NCBI GenBank assembly: GCA_027451745.1
Contig: DAIDIP010000002.1
Coordinates: 86,671-150,670 of the forward strand
Length of the DNA stretch: 64,000 bases
Reading direction: 5' to 3'
Origin: Candidatus Melainabacteria bacterium
GTDB taxonomy: Bacteria > Cyanobacteriota > Vampirovibrionia > Obscuribacterales > Obscuribacteraceae
Part shown: positions 47,101-54,492 of the stretch, piece after piece
Layout: every line of letters starts with the position of its first letter
Position numbering within the stretch: position 1 is the first letter of the stretch
Notes under the pieces: model-generated
Told to the model about the DNA's origin: nothing
The model's input: only the letters and a program-made list of their open reading frames with translations
Databases searched by the model: none
Position numbers and translations under genes: made by a program

Positions 47101-47291
47101 TAATCGATGAAGGTTTTGGCTCCCAAGACGACAATTCTAGAGACAAACTAGTCAAAGCCATTCGTTCTATTCAACCAGATTTTGCTCGCATTTTAGTTAT
47201 CACCCATTTTGCTGATGTCAAAGACATGTTCCCTACTCATGTGCAAATCAACAAAACAAATGGCGTTTCTCAAATTGAATTGATTAACTAG
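44178..47291 (+). CDS. sbcC: SbcC/Rad50-type SMC nuclease ATPase
   Basis: This 1037-residue protein begins with MILQSISLHNFMSYEDA, typical of SbcC/Rad50. Walker A is SGANGAGKSALLD (about 32-44). Two very long coiled coils flank a zinc hook CPLC near residues 535-538. The ABC signature YSGGEAFKVNFSIRVALSRL lies near 943, and Walker B LIIDEGFGSQDD near 975. It should form an ATP-driven complex with nuclease SbcD for hairpin or DNA-end processing. No sbcD is adjacent. The start has no clear ribosome-binding site and diverges from a minus-strand gene 42 bp away. Confidence 0.93.
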   Translation: MILQSISLHNFMSYEDAHLDLSSINVACLSGANGAGKSALLDAATWAIWEKGRASSDELIRLGQKEMWVDLIFVHEGNTYRIRRSRQRTPSRSGNKANSKGTIDLQMLIPNPALNNNGHSNNGHEANEDSNPSENNASNKWKSLTAASIAETQDKILQLLRMDYQTFINSAYLRQGAADQFARETAMKRKEILGEILGLSYFDLLQSRCKERLKPLKERCEYLSSLLTRLPEIQEQIAQLEIESENLQNQLKITRTEKESLESSLLNLQRKEHELNSWQNKQLDMQNQLNNLDNEIKHLSEEKEQIAQRLCTLKELVKDKSALEAEFIEYETTTVLLKDLEEKSSFVQNLEKQKLELRSKLAESRTVLDLELKQVQKESAELTERRTTIKTSCDNKEALFEEYKQYQELIATETRLAKQQEQYAQLSHRISELQMIIDEAQIRLSTEIEHKTNQLAQLQSLLESQDSLVKQKLELEAKEAELDKKEKEFQYITEKGQDIKTRIESIVQQIIEWGRRQQEYVNKIEELNKAEDSTLCPLCAGKITDRSSVISRYNNLIEQSKSEVINLELEKDKLDSERNSLRTKYSELNIELSQRKVLDTQKGQLSEKHRAIKEAQENKDKLAAEIETLKSQKDKHDFAIVQRTSLLNLNTELGNLKFDPMIYTTIQAQIRSQRSIDSRYHQLQRDLLELDKIEANLPSLLQKIESLKIVLSEESYGSEIRDNIRRLEKEYQQINYNSAEHNKLKQKLAALISQVDKYKDLKHALAEIPVTENNLTKTESWLANKNLERQDLGQKYILAAESAKELPNIDNEISQLKLQLSAIQSQYETLLREQARISANLELANKEKDSFKEKNKELSEAKNAADDLAFLGECFGKKGIQAIIIENAIPEIETDANRILSRLTDNKMHIGLITQQKNKSGTISETLDIVISDDIGTRNYELYSGGEAFKVNFSIRVALSRLLARRAGAKLETLIIDEGFGSQDDNSRDKLVKAIRSIQPDFARILVITHFADVKDMFPTHVQINKTNGVSQIELIN

Positions 47292-47332
47292 GCAGCTTCG
47301 TAAATGAGAAAATTCTTCAGTGGCTCAAGGAT

Positions 47333-47359
47333 TGACAAAAGCATTCTCTCCCTTATACT
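47333..47359 (+). promoter_or_regulatory. Sigma-70-type promoter for serS leader
   Basis: A perfect -35 TTGACA (47333-47338) and a -10 TATACT (47354-47359) are separated by 15 bp. Transcription would start about 47366, the A of the leader ATG, so the leader peptide may be translated with little or no 5' UTR. The spacer is short, so the exact start is inferred. Confidence 0.65.
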
Positions 47360-47365
47360 GAGAAT

Positions 47366-47440
47366 ATGAACCAAGCTAATAAATTTCAATTCGCCTCATC
47401 ATCTTCATCAAATCGAAGATGCGGGCTAACTATGGCTTAG
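47366..47440 (+). CDS. Serine-rich leader peptide of serS
   Basis: A 24-residue ORF starts at the ATG at 47366 and stops at TAG 47438-47440. Codons 11-15 (47396-47410) are TCA TCA TCT TCA TCA, five serines in a row. It lies between a promoter and a terminator, upstream of seryl-tRNA synthetase. The natural reading is a regulatory peptide whose translation measures charged tRNA-Ser. It should have no function of its own. Confidence 0.8.
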   Translation: MNQANKFQFASSSSSNRRCGLTMA

Positions 47441-47499
47441 ATTCATTGCTGCAATGAGATTTAAAGTTTTCAAAGCCCGCAAAAATGCGAGGCTTTTTT
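47400..47499 (+). promoter_or_regulatory. Transcription attenuator of serS (1:2, 2:3 and 3:4 pairings)
   Basis: Three mutually exclusive pairings are visible. Segment 1 CATCTTC (47400-47406, inside the Ser codons) pairs with GAAGATG (47415-47421). Segment 2 GCGGGCT (47421-47427) pairs perfectly with segment 3 AGCCCGC (47474-47480). Segment 3 also forms the left arm of the terminator. A ribosome stalled at the Ser codons covers segment 1 and frees segment 2, so the antiterminator forms. A ribosome reaching the TAG masks segment 2, so the terminator forms. A small hairpin (TCATTG 47443-47448 with CAATGA 47452-47457) fills the 2:3 loop. Confidence 0.82.
47472..47499 (+). terminator. Rho-independent terminator in the serS leader
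   Basis: AAAGCC-CGC (47472-47480) pairs with GCG-A-GGCTTT (47487-47496) around the loop AAAAAT, with one bulged A at 47490. Six T residues (47494-47499) follow. The T-tract and GC stem are typical of an intrinsic terminator. It ends 32 bp before the serS start codon. Confidence 0.88.
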
Positions 47500-47531
47500 G
47501 TTTGTGCCTCGCTCAGATTTAGGAGGTATAA

Positions 47532-48797
47532 ATGATTAATATTGAAAAAATACGCAATGAACCAGAACTATTTAAAAAGGCAATTACAGACAAGAAGGTG
47601 CCTTTAGAATTGGATCGTTTATTGGAATTAGACAGACTATGCCGTGACCTGATAGGACAAATCGAGCTATTAAGACAACAACGTAATCATATTTCTGAAA
47701 TCATTGCCGACGAGCCAGACAATCGCAATGAACTAATAGATAAATCGCGCATCCTTGGAAAAGAACTTGCTAACAAAGAAAGTAAATTTCAAAATCTAGA
47801 AACTGAATTTAAAAAACTCATGGCTCTTGTGCCAAGCCTCCCTCTTATTGGTGTGCCAAAAGGAGACACTGATAAAGATAATGTCGAAATAAGTCGATGG
47901 GGTTCTGTTATCCAAAAGGATTTCAGAATAAAAGATCACTTAGAACTCGCTTTAATACATGGGCTAGCAGATTTTGAAGGTGCTAGAAACATTGCTGGTT
48001 CTCGTGCTTATGCTTTAACAGGAAATGGGGCTCTATTAGAATTAGCAATACTTCGACTTGCCTTAGACAAAATTCTTGCCAAAGCCTTTACTTTAATTTC
48101 TCCACCTCTTTTAGTGAAAGAAATAGCTATGTTTGGCACAGGCTATTTCCCACTAGGCGAAGACAACGCTTACGAACTACAAAAGGACAAATTCTATTTA
48201 ACCGGCACTTCTGAGGTAGGTATCGTTTCCATACATATGAATAAGGTTTTCGAAGCCAATGACCTACCCAAACGCTATGTGGGTATTTCTCCTTGTTTTA
48301 GGCGAGAAGCCGGCGCAGCAGGCCGTGATACTAAAGGACTTTATCGCGTTCATCAGTTTCAAAAAATTGAGCAAGTAGTTTTTTGTACAAACAATGATGA
48401 AATTGCTAGAGTTGAGCATACCGCACTTCTGAAAAATGCGGAGGAAATCTTGCAAGCACTCGAATTACCGTATCGAGTCGTAGTAATGTGCACAGCCGAA
48501 ATTGGACTTGGACAAGTTTATAAAAATGATATTGAAACCTGGATGCCTAGCAGGCAAGATTATTGTGAAACACATTCGTGTTCCAGTTTCCATAACTTTC
48601 AATCTCGTCGCTTAAATATTCGTTATCGCAACGAAAAGGGCGAAAAAGCTTATATATACACGCTGAACAATACAGCTATTGCTTCGCCACGCATCTTGAT
48701 CCCCTTTTTGGAGAACCACCAAAATGCTGATGGATCGATCTACATTCCAAAAGCACTTCGACCGTATCTAAACGGACTAGAAGTAATACGTCTCTAA
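47532..48797 (+). CDS. serS: Seryl-tRNA synthetase
   Basis: The 421-residue class II synthetase charges tRNA-Ser. An N-terminal coiled-coil arm (about 28-105) binds the tRNA long arm. Motif 2 is FRREAGAAGRDTKGLYRVHQ, and motif 3 includes NNTAIASPRILIPFLEN. A strong AGGAGGT site precedes the ATG. Expression is probably governed by the leader-peptide attenuator upstream. Confidence 0.97.
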   Translation: MINIEKIRNEPELFKKAITDKKVPLELDRLLELDRLCRDLIGQIELLRQQRNHISEIIADEPDNRNELIDKSRILGKELANKESKFQNLETEFKKLMALVPSLPLIGVPKGDTDKDNVEISRWGSVIQKDFRIKDHLELALIHGLADFEGARNIAGSRAYALTGNGALLELAILRLALDKILAKAFTLISPPLLVKEIAMFGTGYFPLGEDNAYELQKDKFYLTGTSEVGIVSIHMNKVFEANDLPKRYVGISPCFRREAGAAGRDTKGLYRVHQFQKIEQVVFCTNNDEIARVEHTALLKNAEEILQALELPYRVVVMCTAEIGLGQVYKNDIETWMPSRQDYCETHSCSSFHNFQSRRLNIRYRNEKGEKAYIYTLNNTAIASPRILIPFLENHQNADGSIYIPKALRPYLNGLEVIRL

Positions 48798-48800
48798 AAA

Positions 48801-50150
48801 TCATCCATGTCCATAAAGTGATAGCAAATAATAGCTTGCATAACAATACACAACAAAATTAAAAGCAATAAAAGTCAGAACCAAAGTCTGTGACCATTTG
48901 TTGTATCGCGCCGATAACCCTGCTACGAGCATGGCTATAATTGATACTTCACTGGGAAACAAATATCGTCCTTGGGGTCCAGCCACGCCAGAATACAGTC
49001 CATACACACACATCGAAAAGTTGAGTATAAAACAGCCTAAAATTAGAACCCAGGCCCAATTTCTTGTCCATTGAATTGATTCAGAAATTCCAAGTGCTTC
49101 TTGGCTCTTTATATTTTCTTTTAGTATAAACAAGTCTTTAATTTGCTTAGGCAAGTCGAATTTGTTTTTGTGAATTTTATCCACGAGGGAATCGGCAAAA
49201 CGCACAATTGAAACTATCACAAAAAGCAAATAAGTATAATAAATTACTCGGGGCAAGCTACGTGTCATATAACCAAACCAGCCCCAGAAACTAAAGAAAA
49301 GCATTCGCCAAAAACTACTAGTAAATAAAATCGCCAAAGGTGTTTCAAATTCTTTAAGATGCTTATGATATGTAAACGACCAAATTTTGTGCATAGTTTT
49401 GACACCAGTGATATCCCCATTAAATTCAAAATAATTATGAGTAAACCACCAAGTCGTCATCATCAAAGTTAGTAATGCCAAAAGCACAAATAAAACAATT
49501 TGCTGTTTTAATCTTTGTTTGTGCAAATAGACAATCACGGGCAAAACTAACGCAATAAGCAAAAGTGTGCTGTATCCAGAATACTTACTAAGTGCCAATA
49601 GTGAAGAACATATAGATAGAGATAAAACAAGCCATGTATTTAACCCTCGTCTCAAACCCACAATTAGTATCAGCAAGATTAAAGCAGAAAGAGCAGCACA
49701 TGTTGAATCATTGTTAGTATAGGAAGTAACAAAAACAAATTGCGGATGAAAAACAATAATTAGTGGTACAGCTAAAGCCGAGATATGATGGGGCAAGAAC
49801 AATATTCTTCCAATAAAATAGGCAGCAGCAACTAAAATGAGCCCCATGAACAGACTACCCAAACGGGCAGCATAAAATATTGTGTTAGCACTCAGAATAT
49901 GTTGAAAAACCTTATAAAATAAAATATGCGGTAAATAGCCAAATTGAGGAATAGAACCGTAGACTGCTTGAGGACCAGAATTCATAATTGAATCAGAGCC
50001 TGGCAAATGAAAGTTTTTGGCTATAAATTCAATAACCCATAAGTGTGTATTTTCGTCGGGTGCCTCTACCTGCGGTATCATTAATAACCATGGCAAACGC
50101 ACTAAAAAAGCTAGACAAAGAAGAAAAAATAATTCTTTAACGCCCTTCAT
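48801..50150 (-). CDS. Polytopic GT-C-like membrane protein (DUF2142/GT39-like)
   Basis: The 449-residue protein has about 11 hydrophobic segments. After the first one comes an acidic extracytoplasmic loop, VEAPDENTHLWVIEFIAK, matching the APDExxH pattern of DUF2142-type and ArnT/PMT-like glycosyltransferases. Such enzymes move sugars from polyprenyl-phosphate carriers outside the membrane. It converges on serS with a 3-bp gap. Confidence 0.7.
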   Translation of the reverse strand: MKGVKELFFLLCLAFLVRLPWLLMIPQVEAPDENTHLWVIEFIAKNFHLPGSDSIMNSGPQAVYGSIPQFGYLPHILFYKVFQHILSANTIFYAARLGSLFMGLILVAAAYFIGRILFLPHHISALAVPLIIVFHPQFVFVTSYTNNDSTCAALSALILLILIVGLRRGLNTWLVLSLSICSSLLALSKYSGYSTLLLIALVLPVIVYLHKQRLKQQIVLFVLLALLTLMMTTWWFTHNYFEFNGDITGVKTMHKIWSFTYHKHLKEFETPLAILFTSSFWRMLFFSFWGWFGYMTRSLPRVIYYTYLLFVIVSIVRFADSLVDKIHKNKFDLPKQIKDLFILKENIKSQEALGISESIQWTRNWAWVLILGCFILNFSMCVYGLYSGVAGPQGRYLFPSEVSIIAMLVAGLSARYNKWSQTLVLTFIAFNFVVYCYASYYLLSLYGHG

Positions 50151-50258
50151 TCTATTGTTTGCTCATCTGGTACTTTATTTCTTGCAGTCTAATTTCATTT
50201 CATTGGCTGTTTTAGGATTATACGCTAAGCTTTTATTGGTTCTTAATTCCATCATTGG

Positions 50259-52859
50259 TTGATAACAGTCAACCCGATATATTTTTGGCTGTATCATAGC
50301 CGCATATTTCATATATCAAACATAATAAACATCGTGAATGCAAAATTAATCACCGCGTCTATTCTTACTACTATTACTGCTGCCATAATCGCTTTGGCGT
50401 TATTTATAAACCATCGAGAAGCCCTTGTTTTAGATGGAAGTGTTCAGCTGCCAATGTTGCAAAAGCCGGTTCAGGTTTATTTTGACAAATTAGCCATTCC
50501 GTATATCGAAGCCCGCTCCGAAAAAGATCTAATTGTAGCTCAAGGCTATATAACTGCATCTCAGCGTTTATTTCAAATGGACATATTACGTCGTCTAGCC
50601 CGAGGCGAAACAGCCGCGATTTTTGGTAGTACATGTTTAGCCAATGACAAATTAGCTCATATTATTGGCTTTAAAAGAGTTGCAGAAGCTGAGTATGGTC
50701 TTCTTACACCTGAAACACAAAAATGGCTCAGATCTTATTGCCAGGGAGTCAATGCTTATATTTCGCAAAACAAATTACCACTGGAATTCATTTTGCTTGG
50801 CTATGAGCCCTTACCATGGCAACCAGAAGATACTTTAGCTATATTGAAATATTTACAATATGCAAGTGATGAGTGTTGGCAGATAAATGTCCTGCAAGAT
50901 GCAATCAATCAAAAGGCTGGTCAGGTGTTGGCAAAACAAATGTTTGGCAACTTTTATAAATTGGCAGACTCAACCCCAGTCGGTAATCCTGATCCTTCAG
51001 AACAATCCAACCCAGATTTAGATTCTAAAACAGAAAACGAAAGCAACGATCAAAAAGGTTTAAATCATCCTAGTTTAAAGAAACAAGAAATTCACCAGTC
51101 ACCTACTACTCACATTGGTTGGCAAAACAATTCAAGGAACTGCAACCCTCTTTATCCAAATGTTGATTTATGGAAATTAGTTGCTTCTCTACCTCCAGCG
51201 AGTCAATTTTATTGGGGCAGCAATGGCTGGGCTATCTCAGCAAATTTATCAAAGTCAAAAACACCCCTCATTGCTTGCGATAAAGATACGCTCTTTAGCT
51301 TTCCTGATTTATTTTTCTTATCATCTTTGAGGGCCCCTTTTATACACGTAGCTGGACTCAGTATACCGGGAATTCCCGGTATACTGATTGGTCGCAACGA
51401 AAAAATTAGTTGGGCGGCAATCAATTTAAAAAGACGTTCGCAAGAACTATGCTTCGAACAATTTTCTGACAAATTCCCGGATCGGTATAAAAATAGTTGC
51501 GGGTCTTTCAAAGCTCAAGTACTGCAAGAAGAGATAGGCAGCAGATTCGCAGCTAGTAGAATGGAAAAGATCACTATAACAAAAGATGGTCCTTTATTAA
51601 CAAAAGACGGTTCCAGTGGTATTGCTTTAAATTGGTATGGCTCCAATCCAAACAACAATTCAATTGAATCTATTTGGCCTATTAACAAGGCTAAAAGCTG
51701 GTCAGATTTTAGTGGTGCACTTGAAAAATATCACAGCAGCCCACAAACATTTTTGTACGCTGATACTACCGGTGATATAGCAGAATATATTGCCGGACAT
51801 AATGTGCACTCTGGACAAATATTATCCAAACAGACATCCGAAAATCAAACAGGGGAAAGTAATAACGCCCCAGATTTTATAATTGCCAATCATAGCAAAT
51901 CTTCTCCTTCCACTTCACTACAAGCAATTATCAATTCAACAGCCTCATCAAACAGTGCTTCTGCAAGAAGAATCAACTACATTCTAGAAAGTAATCGGAA
52001 TGCCAAAACAAAACTGGCTTTAGAAGATCTCATAGCAATACAGGGAGACTGCAAAGCTTCGCTAACCGAATCAGTCACCAAGACGATTGGCAAAGCATTA
52101 AGCGAAACAAAGAACACTGATCAATATGAAAATGATGCTATTGCTCTTTTAAATAAATGGGATGGGCAGTTAAAAGCTGATAGCATTTGCGCAACTATTT
52201 ATGAGTCATTTCTGATCCAGATAATAAAAGACATTTTACAACCACGAATTGGTGAACAATTGACCAACGAATACATTAATCGATGGCCTTATTGGACACA
52301 ATTTATTGGCCAAATTTTAAATGACAAACCCGCTAATCTGCTCCCGCAAAACATATATAACTTTGATATTTTCAACCTGAATTGCTTATCTAAGTCTCTC
52401 AAAGGGCTGCGCTTGGTCTGTCACAGTGGTCCTCTACCAGGACACATGCAAAAGTTTCAATGGCAAAAATTGCATCAGCTGGATTTCCGTGAAAATGTAG
52501 CCAAATTCATACCTGAAGCTCTGGCAAATTTTTTAACTCCCCTTATTCCCTATAAGATCGGTCTAGGTGGCGATCAAGACTGTGTAAACGCTTGCAATTA
52601 TCAAGTAAATAGCCAAACGCCTTTTTATATGTGCAATTCTGGACCCACTGCCCGCCTACTTATAGATATGGCAGACAATGACAAGTTTTATCACAGTCTT
52701 GTTTTTGGACAGTCTGGACATTTGTTTTCCAAGGATAGAATAGACAATAATCAACTCAATTCATGGCGCAACATGGAATACCATGCTATTGCTTTTTCGT
52801 CCAAACAATTAGAGCAACTTGTTCGCCATAATCTTACCCTCAGTAATCAACTCGAATAA
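50259..52859 (+). CDS. Penicillin-acylase-family Ntn hydrolase
   Basis: The ORF is 866 residues from a TTG at 50259. GTG at 50334 (start of MNAKLITASILTTITAA) is a credible alternative. A membrane segment lies at about 28-48 in the long form. The alpha-part signature is AQGYITASQRLFQMDILRRL. A low-complexity spacer (about 240-300) precedes Gly-Ser321-Asn-Gly-Trp, where autocleavage should expose the N-terminal Ser nucleophile. GLSIPGIPGILIGRNEKISWA follows. Known members cleave beta-lactam side chains or acyl-homoserine lactones, so substrate is open. It contains a perfect 30-bp palindrome. Confidence 0.88.
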   Translation: MITVNPIYFWLYHSRIFHISNIINIVNAKLITASILTTITAAIIALALFINHREALVLDGSVQLPMLQKPVQVYFDKLAIPYIEARSEKDLIVAQGYITASQRLFQMDILRRLARGETAAIFGSTCLANDKLAHIIGFKRVAEAEYGLLTPETQKWLRSYCQGVNAYISQNKLPLEFILLGYEPLPWQPEDTLAILKYLQYASDECWQINVLQDAINQKAGQVLAKQMFGNFYKLADSTPVGNPDPSEQSNPDLDSKTENESNDQKGLNHPSLKKQEIHQSPTTHIGWQNNSRNCNPLYPNVDLWKLVASLPPASQFYWGSNGWAISANLSKSKTPLIACDKDTLFSFPDLFFLSSLRAPFIHVAGLSIPGIPGILIGRNEKISWAAINLKRRSQELCFEQFSDKFPDRYKNSCGSFKAQVLQEEIGSRFAASRMEKITITKDGPLLTKDGSSGIALNWYGSNPNNNSIESIWPINKAKSWSDFSGALEKYHSSPQTFLYADTTGDIAEYIAGHNVHSGQILSKQTSENQTGESNNAPDFIIANHSKSSPSTSLQAIINSTASSNSASARRINYILESNRNAKTKLALEDLIAIQGDCKASLTESVTKTIGKALSETKNTDQYENDAIALLNKWDGQLKADSICATIYESFLIQIIKDILQPRIGEQLTNEYINRWPYWTQFIGQILNDKPANLLPQNIYNFDIFNLNCLSKSLKGLRLVCHSGPLPGHMQKFQWQKLHQLDFRENVAKFIPEALANFLTPLIPYKIGLGGDQDCVNACNYQVNSQTPFYMCNSGPTARLLIDMADNDKFYHSLVFGQSGHLFSKDRIDNNQLNSWRNMEYHAIAFSSKQLEQLVRHNLTLSNQLE
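51358..51387. repeat. Perfect 30-bp palindrome inside the penicillin-acylase-like gene
   Basis: Each half-site is TCAGTATACCGGGAA followed by its exact reverse complement, with no spacer. It encodes the family-conserved Ser-Ile-Pro-Gly-Ile-Pro-Gly-Ile-Leu segment, and the opposite strand encodes the same peptide core. Confidence 0.95.
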
Positions 52860-52882
52860 TTTACAGGTTATCAAGCAGAGCT

Positions 52883-54472
52883 ATGTATCGTCTTCTAATT
52901 GCCGACGACATAAGTGAAGAAGGCAGAAAAATACTGACTGAATCGCTCGAAGTCGTTTATCAACCCGAAATTTCCGCCCAGGAACTTTTAGTATCAATAG
53001 ACAAATATGATGCTTTACTGGTCCGCAGCCGAACCAAAGTTACAGCTGAAGTTATCAGAGCCGGTAAAAAGCTTAAAGTTATTGGACGCGCAGGCGTGGG
53101 CGTAGATAACATTGATATAAATGTTGCTACTGAATGCGGTATCGTTGTTTTGAATTCACCTGAAGGTAATACTGCTAGCGCAGCTGAACTTGCTGTCGCT
53201 CTTATGATGAGCTTGGCTCGCGATATTCCCATGGCCGATCGCAGCGTTAAAAGTGGTGCTTGGGAGCGCAAAAAATTTATTGGCAGCGAACTCTTTAATA
53301 AAACAATGGCAGTTTTAGGTATGGGCAAGGTTGGCAGTAGAGTAGCTAATGCAGCTGCCGCTTTGGGTATGAAAGTAATGGTTTATGATCCATTTGTTAC
53401 TGCCGAACGTGCTGCAGAATTAAAAGTGCAAAAAGCCTCACTTGAAGAAATTTGGGCAAAAGCTGACTTTATTTCAATACATGCTCCAAACACTCCAGAA
53501 ACTAACAAGCTCATAAATAAAAATACTTTAGCAAAAATGAAGCAAGGTGTAAGACTAATCAATGCTGCTCGAGGCAGCATAATTGATGAAAATGATCTAT
53601 GCGCAGCCATTGAGTCTGGGCATGTAGCAGGTGCAGCTTTAGATGTTTTTGAAAATGAACCACCCACTGGATCGCCACTTCTTAAACTAAATGATAAAGT
53701 CATTATGACCCCACATTTAGGTGCCTCTACCCAAGAAGCTCAATTCAATGTGGCAATGGATTTAGCTGAACAAATACGCGATTTCCTTGCCACTGGTATT
53801 GCCAGAAGCCCGGTTAATTTACCATCTATGAAACCAGAAGCAGTGCGAGAACTGGGAAAATATATTTGGCTAACAGAAGCTATGGGAAGAATTGCCTGTG
53901 AATTGAGTGATGGACAAGCTTCTCAACTGGAAGTTATAGCTAAAGGAAACCTTGTCAACAAAGACACCTCACCATTGGTAGTATCAGCTTTGCGTGGCAT
54001 GTTAAGCACCGGAATAAGTGGTGTTACTTATGTCAATGCTCATTTAGTTGCAAAAGAACACGGTATACAAGTAAGAAGCAGTAAAGACGAACAAACCGAT
54101 CAATTCCAAGGCGAAGTTAACGTCACGGTAATAACCGAAAACAACAAATTGTCCTTAACTGGCACACTATTAACACACGATGCGCCGTTAATAACTAAAA
54201 TCAATGCTCACCCCATTAACCTTTACCCCGCTAAAATGATGCTTTTTACTTCTCACACCGATCAACCAGGTATGATTGCGAAAATAGCAACAATATTGTC
54301 GCAACACGATATCAATATCAGTAATATGAGCTTAGCTCGCCTCGCAGTAAGAGAAGACGCTGTTATGGTCATGGGATTAGATGACAAACTCTCTTCTACT
54401 GTTTTGACTCAGATAGACAATTTGCCAGGTATCATTAAGGCCCATTTCGTTTCGCTAGAATCTCTAGTTTAA
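52883..54472 (+). CDS. serA: D-3-phosphoglycerate dehydrogenase
   Basis: The 529-residue enzyme oxidises 3-phosphoglycerate in the first step of serine synthesis. It shows GRAGVGVDNIDINVATECGI, the NAD-binding GMGKVGSRVANAAAALGM, Arg in INAARGSIIDE, and TPHLGAST with the catalytic His. A long-form intervening domain precedes a C-terminal ACT domain (about 455-529), where serine usually binds as feedback inhibitor. It starts 23 bp after the penicillin-acylase-like gene and leads into a DUF3160-like gene 20 bp on. Confidence 0.96.
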   Translation: MYRLLIADDISEEGRKILTESLEVVYQPEISAQELLVSIDKYDALLVRSRTKVTAEVIRAGKKLKVIGRAGVGVDNIDINVATECGIVVLNSPEGNTASAAELAVALMMSLARDIPMADRSVKSGAWERKKFIGSELFNKTMAVLGMGKVGSRVANAAAALGMKVMVYDPFVTAERAAELKVQKASLEEIWAKADFISIHAPNTPETNKLINKNTLAKMKQGVRLINAARGSIIDENDLCAAIESGHVAGAALDVFENEPPTGSPLLKLNDKVIMTPHLGASTQEAQFNVAMDLAEQIRDFLATGIARSPVNLPSMKPEAVRELGKYIWLTEAMGRIACELSDGQASQLEVIAKGNLVNKDTSPLVVSALRGMLSTGISGVTYVNAHLVAKEHGIQVRSSKDEQTDQFQGEVNVTVITENNKLSLTGTLLTHDAPLITKINAHPINLYPAKMMLFTSHTDQPGMIAKIATILSQHDINISNMSLARLAVREDAVMVMGLDDKLSSTVLTQIDNLPGIIKAHFVSLESLV

Positions 54473-54492
54473 CTCTTTCTGGTTTAATTCAA

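Noticed and set aside
44178..47291. SbcC as part of a phage-defence system
   Set aside because: Zinc hook, coiled coil and signature motifs are ordinary SbcC/Rad50; no defence genes flank it.
47292..47531. T-box riboswitch upstream of serS
   Set aside because: No T-box core sequence or specifier-loop stem was found; the serine-codon leader ORF explains the terminator and antiterminator better.
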